A stretch of DNA of 10,969 nucleotides from Anaerolineaceae bacterium UBA700 (GCA_002298885.1 DBMK01000348.1:1-10969); one strand, 5' to 3'. Numbered from the stretch's first letter, positions 1 through 8,216 are shown. Notes: generated by a model not told the origin, from the sequence alone. Translations and numbers: made by a program.

Positions 1-15
1 GGCCCTGTTTTTATC

Positions 16-1590
16 TCAATACTTTAATATATAAGTCTCGAAGCCGTCGTCGTATTTGAGCAGAAGATGAGACTCGGCGGTGGCGTACCACAAGGTAAAT
101 TTATCCACGCTAACCCGCCAGGCAGTCTGCTCGCCGACTTTTTCGGCGCCGCGCACCACCAGCACGCCGGGTTTGCTCACCGGGCCGCTGTCGTTGGTCT
201 CGGGCCGGTAGATATTCTGCCACCCCAGGCTGATGCGGTTCGCCTGAGCGTTCTGCAGGTCTGCGGCCATCAGCCGGAACGGCCATTCGTAATTGAGCAG
301 GGCGTCCGCAGGCAGCGCCTGTTGCTGCTGCTTTCCATCACTATCGTCCGTTACCAGGTGCAGGGAACCGCCTCCAGCGGCGATGGTCCACGAATACCAG
401 CCGCCGCTGTCAAAATCCATCCTCCCGTCCATGGATGCAAGCTTCAAATCCGGGCGCGCCCAATTGGCCGCCACGTGCATCTTCGCTCCGCTGGACATCC
501 AGGTGCCGCCGTTTACGGTCACCTCGTAAGCCTCGACGTGCGCGTTGCACTCCAGCTTAATCGTCTCAGCGGCGGAAAGGCGTAAACAGTTCATCGAACC
601 GACTGCCTGGTCGGCCTTGTTGCGGATTTCAAATGTAAAATCCTGCGGCCGGTCCCAGGTCGCCGGCGCAACCAGCGCCAGCCCGTCCTTTGCAGTGATC
701 TCGGGCCGGGCAAAAGTCACAAATTCGATCCCGGCCATCACCACGTAGACAATCCCGGCGGCCAGCAGCGGCCAATAGCGGGCGATCCATGACAGCCGGG
801 GCGCCGGAGCTTCCGGGGCTTCCGGCGAGGGCTGAACATCGACCGGCTGCGGCGCCAGGCGGTTGAGCAGAATGATGCCCCCCACCAGCAGCAAAACGCC
901 GATTCCACTGGCCGGAAGGGATGGGAACGGCAGGCTGATATCCGGCCGCAGGGCGTAAGCGACCAGGACCATGGTGGCCATGGCATTGTTAGCAAAATGG
1001 ACCAGCATACTGGCATAGAGCGAATTGGATCGCCAGGCGGTGTAAGTGACGGCAAAGGCAACCGGCAGCAGCGCCGCCAGTCCCTGGAGCTGCATGTGGT
1101 AGAAGGCAAACATCAGGCTGGTTACGAGGATGGCAGCGCCGGATGAAAGCGCATTCCGGTAGGCCCCCAGGATGGCACCGCGGAACAAAACCTCCTCGCA
1201 CACCGGCGCGGCGACGCAAAAAGCTACCGCGATAACGGCAGCTTCGAGAGCATTGGCCGGTATTGCTCCCGGGCCGAGCGACACCGAATAGCCTGTGAGG
1301 ACGGCTATCAGCCCTGAGATCATCGCATCCACCAGCCAGACCCCAATTCCTATCAGCAGGGCTGCCAGCCCGACCCCGATCGAAATCCGGTTCAAGCGCA
1401 GGCTCTGGCGCAGCGGAAGCCGCGACCGGCGTAGAAAGAACAGCGTCGGTGCCAGGATCAGCGCCAGTTCAGTTGCCAGCAGGCCCCAACCGAATGAGGC
1501 GTTCTGGAACAGCGAACCGAACACGATCACTAGCAGGATCGTCAGCAGGTACAACAAATTGGCAGCGCGCAAGGACAATGAACGGATCAT
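16..1590 (-). CDS. CPBP-family intramembrane metalloprotease with large extracytoplasmic C-terminal domain
   Basis: Seen (numbering from the chosen start, 524 aa): a multi-spanning N-terminal half (about residues 10-245) carries the three CPBP/Abi motifs: EEVLFR (132-137), FAFYH (161-165) and HFANN (198-202). The expected catalytic residues E132, E133, R137, H165, H198 and N202 are all present. A Pro/Glu/Ala linker (249-265) and one more TM helix (273-293) lead to a hydrophilic domain of about 225 residues, predicted beta-rich and probably outside the membrane. Known: CPBP proteases cleave near or within the membrane (CAAX processing, bacteriocin self-immunity), usually in about 200-300 aa, so this is an unusually long fusion. 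Substrate unknown. Start: an upstream in-frame ATG at 1650 exists, but GGGGAGG at 1600-1606 sits 9 nt before the ATG at 1590; the ATG at 1599 lies too close to it. It is 119 bp downstream of the lipoprotein hydrolase on the same strand, with no convincing terminator between, so co-transcription is possible. Confidence 0.88.
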   Translation of the reverse strand: MIRSLSLRAANLLYLLTILLVIVFGSLFQNASFGWGLLATELALILAPTLFFLRRSRLPLRQSLRLNRISIGVGLAALLIGIGVWLVDAMISGLIAVLTGYSVSLGPGAIPANALEAAVIAVAFCVAAPVCEEVLFRGAILGAYRNALSSGAAILVTSLMFAFYHMQLQGLAALLPVAFAVTYTAWRSNSLYASMLVHFANNAMATMVLVAYALRPDISLPFPSLPASGIGVLLLVGGIILLNRLAPQPVDVQPSPEAPEAPAPRLSWIARYWPLLAAGIVYVVMAGIEFVTFARPEITAKDGLALVAPATWDRPQDFTFEIRNKADQAVGSMNCLRLSAAETIKLECNAHVEAYEVTVNGGTWMSSGAKMHVAANWARPDLKLASMDGRMDFDSGGWYSWTIAAGGGSLHLVTDDSDGKQQQQALPADALLNYEWPFRLMAADLQNAQANRISLGWQNIYRPETNDSGPVSKPGVLVVRGAEKVGEQTAWRVSVDKFTLWYATAESHLLLKYDDGFETYILKY

Positions 1591-1709
1591 ATCAATCATC
1601 CTCCCCAACTCAAACACATTTCTCCCTGAAAATACGTGCTTCAACCCCAAAAAGTTGCATCATTCGCGCTGTTCGCCCATTCGTCCTATTCGCAATAAAA
1701 AAGGTAAAC

Positions 1710-2816
1710 CTACGGAGTCGTGCCCTTAACATACTGGTCAAAAAACTTGATTGTGCGGTAGATGGCGTTGGTAAAATCGGCGTTGAGCAGGTTGTGGTCG
1801 GCGCCAGGGTAAGTGTAGAACTCCACCGTCTTTCCAGCGGCTTTTACGGCGTTGTCCAGGTCCACCGAGAACTGGTAGGGTACTTCCGTGTCTTTCGTCC
1901 CATGATGGAGCTGGAGCGGTCCGGAAAGGTCGGCGACGTAGGAGATCGGCGAGATCGAAGCCCAGAATTCCGGGTTATCCGCTGGAGAGCCGAACTGCTG
2001 GACGAACGACTCGCGCCAGCGCATGGCGCCCGGCGAAAGGGTGGCGGGCGGCGTGGAGTACCACTTAGAGAGCAGGTCCGGATAGGAAGCCACCACGCCG
2101 GCCCAGATGACCCCTGCCTTGATGTCCTTCGAGATGACCATGGCTCCCAGTGTGACGTGCCCACCCATCGAATGGCCGAACATGCCGATGCGCTGCGGAT
2201 CGGCGTCTGGAAAACGCTTGATCGAGGCCACTGCATTCAAGTCGTCGACGATGTAATCCGGCGTTTCGTAACCGCCGCGGGCCACCCCTTCGGACTTCCA
2301 GTGGCCGCGGTAATCCGGCTTGAGGACGATGTATCCGGCGCGCGACAGAATATCCACATGCGCAACGTAATTGCCGGTGGGCGTGTAAACTGCCGGCGGG
2401 ATGTAGCCGTGGTTGAAGACGATCACCGGCCAGCCGGTTGCCGGCTTCTGGCCGCGCGGCACGGTTAGAAGGGCGTAGATCTTTAGCCCTTCAGACTGGT
2501 AAGAGGCGATGTAGCGGTCGTAATTAATGCCCGGATTGAGGGTCTGCTCGATCTGGATGTCGCTGCCGGGGTAGGCACGCTGGCGCAGGGCGGCAATGGT
2601 CAGCGGGAAGAGGGTGGGGGTCAGGGTGGAGGTCGGGGAAGGTGTCAGCGTGACTGTGGGCTGGGGCGTTCCAGATGGGCTGGGGGTAATCGTCGAGGAT
2701 GGAACCGGTGCGGAGGTCGGCGGCGGTGTAGCTTGAACCTGGACCGGCTGCGGAGTCACAGAACAGGCCGAGAGCAGGATGGCCAGGACGAGAAGACGAG
2801 AGATGAGGAATTTCAT
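1710..2816 (-). CDS. Lipoprotein alpha/beta hydrolase (S9/dienelactone-hydrolase-like)
   Basis: 368 aa. Seen: an N-terminal signal peptide with lipobox LSAC, so C18 would be lipidated after signal peptidase II cleavage. A Ser/Thr/Pro-rich linker (about 19-68) lifts the enzyme off the membrane. The alpha/beta hydrolase core carries an oxyanion-type HGY at 136-138, the nucleophile elbow GHSMGG with S216, the acid D309 in HGTKD, and H341 in GADH. The triad is complete, in the order Ser-Asp-His of the prolyl-oligopeptidase (S9) and dienelactone-hydrolase-like groups. Inference: a surface-anchored peptidase or esterase; the sequence does not decide the substrate. AAAGGTG lies 4 nt before the ATG at 2816. 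A promoter directly upstream (2838-2866) supports this start. It is divergent from rho and may be followed in the same transcript by the CPBP protease gene. Confidence 0.9.
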   Translation of the reverse strand: MKFLISRLLVLAILLSACSVTPQPVQVQATPPPTSAPVPSSTITPSPSGTPQPTVTLTPSPTSTLTPTLFPLTIAALRQRAYPGSDIQIEQTLNPGINYDRYIASYQSEGLKIYALLTVPRGQKPATGWPVIVFNHGYIPPAVYTPTGNYVAHVDILSRAGYIVLKPDYRGHWKSEGVARGGYETPDYIVDDLNAVASIKRFPDADPQRIGMFGHSMGGHVTLGAMVISKDIKAGVIWAGVVASYPDLLSKWYSTPPATLSPGAMRWRESFVQQFGSPADNPEFWASISPISYVADLSGPLQLHHGTKDTEVPYQFSVDLDNAVKAAGKTVEFYTYPGADHNLLNADFTNAIYRTIKFFDQYVKGTTP

Positions 2817-2837
2817 GGGACACCTTTAATCGTCTAA

Positions 2838-2866
2838 ATCTTATCGGCAAAATGGACGTTTGGCAA
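2838..2866 (-). promoter_or_regulatory. Sigma70-type promoter for the lipoprotein hydrolase
   Basis: Read on the minus strand: TTGCCA (2866-2861), a 17-nt spacer, then TAAGAT (2843-2838). The -35 matches consensus at 5 of 6 positions, the -10 at 4 of 6, and spacing is optimal. The predicted transcript starts near 2831, leaving a leader of about 15 nt before the ATG at 2816. No experimental support. Confidence 0.5.
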
Positions 2867-2932
2867 TAGCCAGGAACCGGTGTAACATGGTGAAATAACA
2901 CCGGGATTATTACCAAACCCCTTGACACACGC

Positions 2933-2961
2933 TTGCACATTTATTTTCTACATGCTATAAT
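2933..2961 (+). promoter_or_regulatory. Strong extended -10 promoter for rho
   Basis: TTGCAC (2933-2938), a 17-nt spacer, and a perfect TATAAT (2956-2961) preceded by TGC, which makes an extended -10. The predicted start is near 2968, giving rho a leader of about 185 nt. A second -35-like TTGACA lies at 2922-2927 but is 28 nt from the TATAAT and has no good -10 of its own. The promoter is back-to-back with that of the lipoprotein hydrolase. Confidence 0.7.
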
Positions 2962-2967
2962 GCATTA

Positions 2968-3153
2968 ACTTTATTGTGGACTGAAACGATTGATTTTGGT
3001 TCGTAACTTTTCCACCATCTAACCGAGAAGCATATAGTTCGTCACCTATCCCGAAAGGTCTCCTGTCAAACCAGAATTTAATAACACCTGCGGCTGGCAG
3101 GAGGGGGCAGCGTGATTTAACCTTAAATCATTCAAACGTGAGACCTACATTCC
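2968..3153 (+). promoter_or_regulatory. Long rho leader with competing hairpins and a two-codon ORF
   Basis: Seen: a 9-bp stem (one G-U) can form between 3060-3068 and 3095-3103. A different 5-bp stem, CCTGC (3087-3091) with GCAGG (3097-3101), uses the same 3' bases, so the two exclude each other. Both bury AGGAGG (3099-3104), the best Shine-Dalgarno in the leader. That site does not serve rho: 7 nt later comes GTG-ATT-TAA (3112-3120), a two-codon ORF in the rho frame, followed by two more in-frame stops before the rho ATG at 3154. Rho itself has only a weak ribosome-binding site. Known: bacterial rho genes are often autoregulated through long leaders. Inference: this leader may regulate rho. 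The whole 2817-3153 gap otherwise holds only the two promoters; no further gene was seen. Confidence 0.45.
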
Positions 3154-4428
3154 ATGAAAATACTTGAGCTCGAAAACGCTCCTTTGGCTTCGCTGCGCAA
3201 TGTAGCCAAAGACATGAATATTCCCAACGCAGCGCGTCTCAAAAAAGAAAACCTCCTGATCCGCATACGCCAGGTTGAAGCGGAGCGCGAAGGATTGGAA
3301 GTGCGCGGCGGCATCCTCGAAATTGTCAACGAGGGAGTCGGTTTTTTGCGCACCAATTATCAAATTGGACAGGATGACGTATACGTATCCCAGGCCCAAC
3401 TGCGCCGGTACGACCTGCGCAGCGGCGACCTGGTCATCGGCCACGTGCGGCCGCCCAAGGAATCGGAACGCCACTACGGCCTGTTAAAGGTTGAATCGAT
3501 TAACGGTATCGCTCCCGAAGAGGCCCGCACCCGCCCCAATTTTGAGAACCTGACCCCGATTTTTCCTGAAAAACGCTTCGATCTCGAGATCGATCCAAAG
3601 GTGCTGGCAACCCGCTTGATCAACCTGATCGCCCCCATCGGGCGCGGGCAGCGCGGTATGATCGTTTCGCCTCCCAAGGCCGGCAAGACGACCATCCTCA
3701 AGCAGATCGCCAACTCGATCTCCGGAAATTACCCCGACGTGCACTTGATCGTCGCCCTGATCGGCGAGCGCCCGGAGGAAGTTACGGATATGGACCGCTC
3801 GGTCGACGCGGAAGTGGTCGCCTCGACCTTCGACGAGCCGGTTTCCTCGCACGTGCGCACCGCCGAGATCACCCTGGAACGCGCCAAGCGCCTGGTGGAA
3901 ATCGGGCGCGACGTGGTGATTTTGATGGACTCGCTCACCCGCCTGGCCCGCGCCTACAACCTGGTGGTCAACCCCTCCGGACGCACCCTGTCCGGCGGCA
4001 TGGACCCCTCGGCACTATATCCGCCCAAGCGCTTCTTCGGCGCAGCGCGCAACCTGGAAGAAGGCGGCTCGCTGACTATCATCGCCACCGCCCTGGTAGA
4101 CACCGGCTCACGCCTGGACGACGTCGTCTACGAAGAGTTCAAGGGTACCGGCAACATGGAACTGCACCTTTCCCGCCGCCTGCAAGAGCGGCGTACCTTC
4201 CCAGCCATCGACATCGAGCGCTCGTCCACCCGCCGCGAAGAATTGCTGATCGACCCGCCCACCTTGCAGCGTGTCTGGCTGATGCGCCGCATGTACATCC
4301 AGATGGTCGGGCAGCCGCCGCAAGGCGCGGGCATGGACCCGGCCGTGGCGACCGAAGCCATTCTGCAGCGCATGATGAAGACCAAGGCCAATACCGATTT
4401 CCTGGAAGGATTAACGGAGGATATGTGA
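3154..4428 (+). CDS. rho: Transcription termination factor Rho
   Basis: 424 aa, close to the usual Rho length (E. coli 419). Role: hexameric RNA-dependent ATPase/translocase that loads on untranslated RNA and ends transcription. Seen in order: N-terminal helical Rho_N region (about 1-45); cold-shock-like RNA-binding domain with GVGFLR (61-66) and DDVYVS (74-79); Walker A PPKAGKTT (173-180); Walker B VVILMDS (254-260); Q-loop region around [22 protein letters not shown] (279-300); R-loop EEFKGTGN (327-334). All core motifs are intact, and there is no long disordered insertion of the kind found in some high-GC phyla. Start: the protein aligns from residue 1 with the usual Rho N-terminus, although the ribosome-binding site is weak. 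The stop overlaps the start of the M23 peptidase gene by 4 nt, implying a two-gene operon. A strong promoter and long leader precede it. Confidence 0.97.
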   Translation: MKILELENAPLASLRNVAKDMNIPNAARLKKENLLIRIRQVEAEREGLEVRGGILEIVNEGVGFLRTNYQIGQDDVYVSQAQLRRYDLRSGDLVIGHVRPPKESERHYGLLKVESINGIAPEEARTRPNFENLTPIFPEKRFDLEIDPKVLATRLINLIAPIGRGQRGMIVSPPKAGKTTILKQIANSISGNYPDVHLIVALIGERPEEVTDMDRSVDAEVVASTFDEPVSSHVRTAEITLERAKRLVEIGRDVVILMDSLTRLARAYNLVVNPSGRTLSGGMDPSALYPPKRFFGAARNLEEGGSLTIIATALVDTGSRLDDVVYEEFKGTGNMELHLSRRLQERRTFPAIDIERSSTRREELLIDPPTLQRVWLMRRMYIQMVGQPPQGAGMDPAVATEAILQRMMKTKANTDFLEGLTEDM

Positions 4429-5555
4429 AATTGAAGCCCACCCTTCCGGGCGGGCAGGCCGAAGAAAGCGGAAGGGGAAATTCGCCGGCCTGGCTGACCT
4501 GGTTGCTGTGGGGGGTTGCCATCGCCATGGTGGCGCTGGCAGTTTTCGTATTGGTGGCCCACCCGGTTATCGGTGCGCCGATCCAGGCATCCGCCGCCTC
4601 GGGGGGCGCGCAGCCGGTCAAGACTCAAGAAATTCCATCAATCCCCGCCGGCAGCGGCATGGTTGCCGGCCTGCCCGATTTTGCGCCGGATTCACCAGAT
4701 GCACTCAGCCGGGCCGCCAACGGGCACACCACCATTCCGCAGCGGCCTTCCGTGGAGCCGACGACCTACACCGTTTCGACTGGCGATTCGGTTTTCGGTC
4801 TGGCCGAGCAGTTCAAGATTTCACCCGAATCGGTGCTGTGGGCAAATTACACCGTGCTCAAGGATAACCCGGATCTGCTGACGCTGGGCCAGCAGTTGAC
4901 CATCCCCCCGACCAACGGCGTGCTGTACAAATGGAAAGACGGGGATACGATTGACGCCATTGCCAGCCAGTACAAAGCCAAAGCGCAGGACATCCTGCTG
5001 TGGCCCGGCAACAACCTGGACCTGCTCAACCCGGTGATCAAGCCGGGAACGCTGGTTATGATCCCGGGCGGACGGCGTGAATTCCAGCAGACCTGGGTCG
5101 TGCCGACCATCCCACGTGGCCCAGCGGGCGTGCTTTCGACTATCGCCGGCACTTGCAACACCGGCGCCGGCGGAGCGTACGGCACCGGTCAATTTATGTG
5201 GCCTGTAACCTCGCACTACATCTCCGGCAACGATTACTGGTCCGGCCACCTGGCGATCGACATCGGCGCCACGCTGGGCCTGCCGGTAGTGGCCGCCGAC
5301 AGCGGCGTGGTGGTCTTTTCCGGCTGGAATCCCAACGGGTACGGCAACATGATCATGATCGACCACGGCAACGGGTTCCAGACGCTATACGCCCACCTGA
5401 GCGCCCGCTTTGCCACCTGCGGCCAGAGCGTGTACAAGGGAACGACCATCGGTGCCGCCGGCTCAACCGGCAACTCGACCGGCCCGCACCTGCACTTCGA
5501 AATTCGCCTGATGGGCGGTTTCGTCAACCCGCACGCCTACCTGCCTCCGGGTTGA
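4425..5555 (+). CDS. Membrane-anchored LysM/M23 peptidoglycan endopeptidase
   Basis: 376 aa. Seen: a short cytoplasmic N-terminus and one TM helix (about 23-46), then a low-complexity linker, two LysM peptidoglycan-binding modules (about 114-161 and 166-214), and a C-terminal M23 (LytM/lysostaphin-type) domain (about 270-372). Zinc ligands by family pattern are H275, D279 (HLAID) and H357; catalytic histidines are H324 (YAHLS) and H355 (HLHFE). All are present, so it should be active rather than an EnvC/NlpD-like degenerate activator. C244 and C332 could form a disulfide (inference). The GTG start at 4425 overlaps the rho stop as GTGA, with GGAGG 4 nt upstream inside the rho end, indicating translational coupling. 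Likely role: cell-wall remodelling outside the membrane. A strong bidirectional terminator follows. Confidence 0.93.
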   Translation: MKLKPTLPGGQAEESGRGNSPAWLTWLLWGVAIAMVALAVFVLVAHPVIGAPIQASAASGGAQPVKTQEIPSIPAGSGMVAGLPDFAPDSPDALSRAANGHTTIPQRPSVEPTTYTVSTGDSVFGLAEQFKISPESVLWANYTVLKDNPDLLTLGQQLTIPPTNGVLYKWKDGDTIDAIASQYKAKAQDILLWPGNNLDLLNPVIKPGTLVMIPGGRREFQQTWVVPTIPRGPAGVLSTIAGTCNTGAGGAYGTGQFMWPVTSHYISGNDYWSGHLAIDIGATLGLPVVAADSGVVVFSGWNPNGYGNMIMIDHGNGFQTLYAHLSARFATCGQSVYKGTTIGAAGSTGNSTGPHLHFEIRLMGGFVNPHAYLPPG

Positions 5556-5565
5556 AAAAATTTTT

Positions 5566-5608
5566 GAATATAAAAAAAGACCGGCGCTGCCGGTCTTTTT
5601 TTATATTC
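5566..5608. terminator. Bidirectional intrinsic terminator between the M23 gene and priA
   Basis: A perfect 20-bp inverted repeat (5566-5585 with 5589-5608) with loop GCT. The core is GACCGGC/GCCGGTC, flanked by seven A on one side and seven T on the other, so on either strand the GC stem is followed by a U-run. It lies 11 nt after the M23 stop and serves converging transcription from both sides. Confidence 0.9.
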
Positions 5609-5667
5609 TTAATGTATGGATTTTTCTGGGCGGGCTACGCCCGCACAGAAAAATCCATACATTAAGA
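5607..5667. repeat. Long near-perfect hairpin downstream of priA
   Basis: Arms 5607-5635 and 5639-5667 pair over 29 positions with one mismatch (5629/5645), around a 3-nt loop TAC. The tip is GCGGGC/GCCCGC and the base is AT-rich. It abuts the priA stop codon (5669-5671) and shares two bases with the neighbouring terminator. No U-run follows on either strand, so it is not a classical intrinsic terminator; it may protect the mRNA 3' end, assist termination, or be a small palindromic repeat element. Confidence 0.75.
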
Positions 5668-5668
5668 T

Positions 5669-8179
5669 TCAAAGCAGGTTTGGGGGGTCAATTTCGACAC
5701 GCCAGCCGGCGAGGGGCTTGCCGCGCAGGACGGAGGCGACGTTTGGCCCGCGCAGGACGATCTGCCAACGGTAATATCCGGCGATGCGGGTGAAGAAACA
5801 CGGCACCGGTCCGATGATATCCGTGGCGCTGAAGCCGCCCTGTTCGATCCAGGCCTGGACCTGGGCCGCCATGCTCATCGCAGACGCCTCAGCTTCGTCG
5901 GCTTTCGGGCTGCGGAACTCCAGCCGGGCCAGGTGGGCAAACGGCGGGTACCCCAGGCGGCGGCGATAATCCAGCTCCTGGCGGTAAAAACCGGCGTAAT
6001 CGTGGCCGGCGGCGGCCTGGATGGCGTAATTCTCGGGCTGGAAGGTTTGCAGCACCACCCGGCCGCCCAACGGACTGCGCCCGGCGCGCCCGGCGACCTG
6101 GGTGAGCACCTGGAAGGCGCGCTCCCCGGCCCGGTAATCCGGCAGGGTAAGGCCTACATCGGCCAGGATGATGCCCACCAGGGTCACCAGCGGCAGGTCC
6201 AGGCCCTTGGCCAGCATTTGAGTGCCGATCAACACGTCGGCGTGGTGGTTGTAAAAGTGAGCCAGGAGCAGGTCGTGGGCGCCCTTCTGGCGCGTGGTCT
6301 CGTAATCGTAGCGCAAGGTGCGCGCCTGCGGAAAAAGCTCGACCAGGTCGTGCTCCACTTTTTCCGTCCCCGTCCCATACTGGCGGATGGCAGCGCTGCC
6401 GCACTGCGGGCATTTCTTGGGAAGCTGCCGGCGGTAATTGCAGGTGTGGCAGATCAAGGCCACCTCGTCGCTGTGGAAGGTCAGCGGGAAATCACAGCGC
6501 GGGCAGCGCAGCACGTAGCCGCAGTCGCGGCAAAAAATGTAGGTAGCCGAGCCGCGCCGGTTCAGGAATAAAATGGCCTGCTGGTTGGCAGCCAGCGTTT
6601 CACCCAGCGCATTAAGCAAGGCGCGGCTGAAGATGGTACGGTTGCCCTCCTTTAGCTCGTTGCGCATGTCCACCAGGCGCACCTCGGGCAGCGGGAGAGC
6701 CGCCGTCACGCCCTCGCCGGGCATGGGCAGCGCGGCATACCCAAGCTGGCTGAGGTGAGCCTCGACCGCGGCGCGGTGGGCGTAAATGCGCTCGGGCAGT
6801 CTGAGCACGCGCCATTTTTCCTCCAAGGCGCGGTACATCAGGCTGGCATCCGGGGTCGCCGAGCCATAAATCACCAGCGAATTGGTCAGGCGGGCGTAGG
6901 TCAGGGCGGCCTGGACGGCATGGTAGACCGGCGGAATCTCATCCTGGTAATACGATTCGTCGTGGCATTCGTCCACCACGATCAGGCCCAGGTTGGCAAG
7001 CGGGGTAAACAAAGCACTGCGCGGGCCAACGATTACCTGCAGGTCGCCGTTGCGGGCGCGGCGCCAGGTATCGTAGCGCTCGCCGGTAGAGAGATGGGAA
7101 TGGACCAGCCCCACCTGTCCCGGGAAACGCGCCATGAAGCGCCGCACCGTCTGCGGGGTCAGCGAAATCTCGGGGACGAGGATGATGGCCTGGCGCCCGG
7201 CTTTAAGTGTCTCTTCGACGGCGCGCAGGTACATTTCCGTCTTGCCCGACCCGGTTACGCCGTGCAGCAGCACCGGTGAAATTTGTTCCGCACTAGCGAG
7301 GGCGCGTATGTCGGCTTCGAGCCCCGACCAGACTGCCGCCTGTTCGGGGGTGAGCGGCGGAGCGGGCTGCTGTTCGACCGGGATGTTCTCTAACGGGTCG
7401 CGCCAGACCTCCGATTCGCCCAGGGCCACGATGCCAGCCTCGGCCAGACGCTGCAGGTCAGCCATGTTGCCGCCCGAAGCCGCGTAGGCCCAGGAGACAG
7501 CAACCGGCCAGGGTTCGCGCTCGAGGAATCGCAGGATGGCGGTGCGGCGTTCGAGCGTAGAAGCCTGGCTGATTTCGCTAATGCGCTTTTCGGCCTCGGC
7601 CGGCGGCAGGCTGAGCTGGACCGTGCGCACAAACTTCGGCTGGACGGTAGGAGGAGGCAGCACCGGACGACTGGTGAGCCAGCCCTTGCGCACGAGCCCC
7701 TGGGCAGAGTCTTTCCAGTTTAGATGGGGAAAAGCCGCTTCGATCTGGCGCCCGCGCAGGTCGCCGCGCTGGGCCAGGAGGTCCATGATTTTCTTCTGCA
7801 GCGGGGTCAGTGGAATGGACGACGCGCCGCTGAAACCGGTGGCGTGGTACAAAGTGTCCGCCTGCTGGCTCAGCCCAGGCGGCAGCATCAGATCGATGCA
7901 CTGGGCTAGCGGCGCCAGGGTGGCATCGGCAAGCTCGCCCGCCAGGGCAAGCATGGCCGGGGTCAGCACGGGCTGCGGATCGAGCAGCGATGCAATCGGG
8001 CGCGTCTGCTGCACCTGGGGGATCTTCACCTCGCGCAGCACCACACCCTGCACAAGCTGTTTGCCAAACGGCACCACCACCAAGCAGCCTGGCTGCACCT
8101 GGCCCGCCAGCTCTTCTGGGACGTGGTAGTCGAATACGCCGGACAGCGTGGGGATGTTTACAGCAATTTGGAGATACAT
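5669..8179 (-). CDS. priA: Primosomal protein N', replication-restart helicase PriA
   Basis: 836 aa, longer than E. coli PriA (732) and nearer the longer Gram-positive-type forms. Role: binds stalled or collapsed forks, unwinds 3'-5' and starts primosome reassembly. Seen in order: N-terminal 3'-DNA-end-binding domain (about 1-100); winged-helix-like stretches (about 123-172 and 207-262); Walker A GVTGSGKT (307-314); DExH box as DECH (403-406) with the aromatic/acidic residues after it; motif III GSAT (439-442); eight zinc cysteines (C550, C553, C559, C562, C577, C580, C590, C593) for two Zn ions; motif V TQMLAKGLD (653-661); motif VI QVAGRAGR (694-701); C-terminal domain to 836. All helicase motifs are intact. 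The ATG at 8179 matches the family N-terminus, but no clear Shine-Dalgarno precedes it. A weak promoter (TTCAAT, 16 nt, GATAAT) may lie in the 86-bp divergent gap. It converges on the M23 gene. Confidence 0.96.
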   Translation of the reverse strand: MYLQIAVNIPTLSGVFDYHVPEELAGQVQPGCLVVVPFGKQLVQGVVLREVKIPQVQQTRPIASLLDPQPVLTPAMLALAGELADATLAPLAQCIDLMLPPGLSQQADTLYHATGFSGASSIPLTPLQKKIMDLLAQRGDLRGRQIEAAFPHLNWKDSAQGLVRKGWLTSRPVLPPPTVQPKFVRTVQLSLPPAEAEKRISEISQASTLERRTAILRFLEREPWPVAVSWAYAASGGNMADLQRLAEAGIVALGESEVWRDPLENIPVEQQPAPPLTPEQAAVWSGLEADIRALASAEQISPVLLHGVTGSGKTEMYLRAVEETLKAGRQAIILVPEISLTPQTVRRFMARFPGQVGLVHSHLSTGERYDTWRRARNGDLQVIVGPRSALFTPLANLGLIVVDECHDESYYQDEIPPVYHAVQAALTYARLTNSLVIYGSATPDASLMYRALEEKWRVLRLPERIYAHRAAVEAHLSQLGYAALPMPGEGVTAALPLPEVRLVDMRNELKEGNRTIFSRALLNALGETLAANQQAILFLNRRGSATYIFCRDCGYVLRCPRCDFPLTFHSDEVALICHTCNYRRQLPKKCPQCGSAAIRQYGTGTEKVEHDLVELFPQARTLRYDYETTRQKGAHDLLLAHFYNHHADVLIGTQMLAKGLDLPLVTLVGIILADVGLTLPDYRAGERAFQVLTQVAGRAGRSPLGGRVVLQTFQPENYAIQAAAGHDYAGFYRQELDYRRRLGYPPFAHLARLEFRSPKADEAEASAMSMAAQVQAWIEQGGFSATDIIGPVPCFFTRIAGYYRWQIVLRGPNVASVLRGKPLAGWRVEIDPPNLL

Positions 8180-8207
8180 GATATTTACAAGGTTCTCGTA
8201 TTTTTAA

Positions 8208-8216
8208 TGGTATCAT
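8208..8216 (+). promoter_or_regulatory. Possible extended -10 promoter for the SHOCT pair
   Basis: TGG followed by TATCAT (8211-8216) makes an extended -10 with 5 of 6 consensus bases. No good -35 is found at 17 nt. The predicted start near 8223 leaves about 43 nt before the ATG at 8266. It lies in the short divergent gap between priA and the SHOCT genes. Confidence 0.35.

Noticed and set aside
1661..1709. Terminator between the hydrolase and CPBP genes
   Set aside because: The AGGT/ACCT pair before a U-run has only 4 bp and a 2-nt loop; too weak to call.
1449..2468. 339-codon plus-strand ORF opposite the lipoprotein hydrolase
   Set aside because: No domain-like sequence; it mirrors a gene with signal peptide, lipobox and full catalytic triad on the other strand.
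2922..2961. Promoter using TTGACA at 2922 with TATAAT at 2956
   Set aside because: The 28-nt spacing is far too long; TTGCAC at 2933 gives 17 nt.
5933..6571. 212-codon plus-strand ORF opposite priA
   Set aside because: Antisense shadow over the zinc and helicase region of an intact priA; no recognisable motifs.
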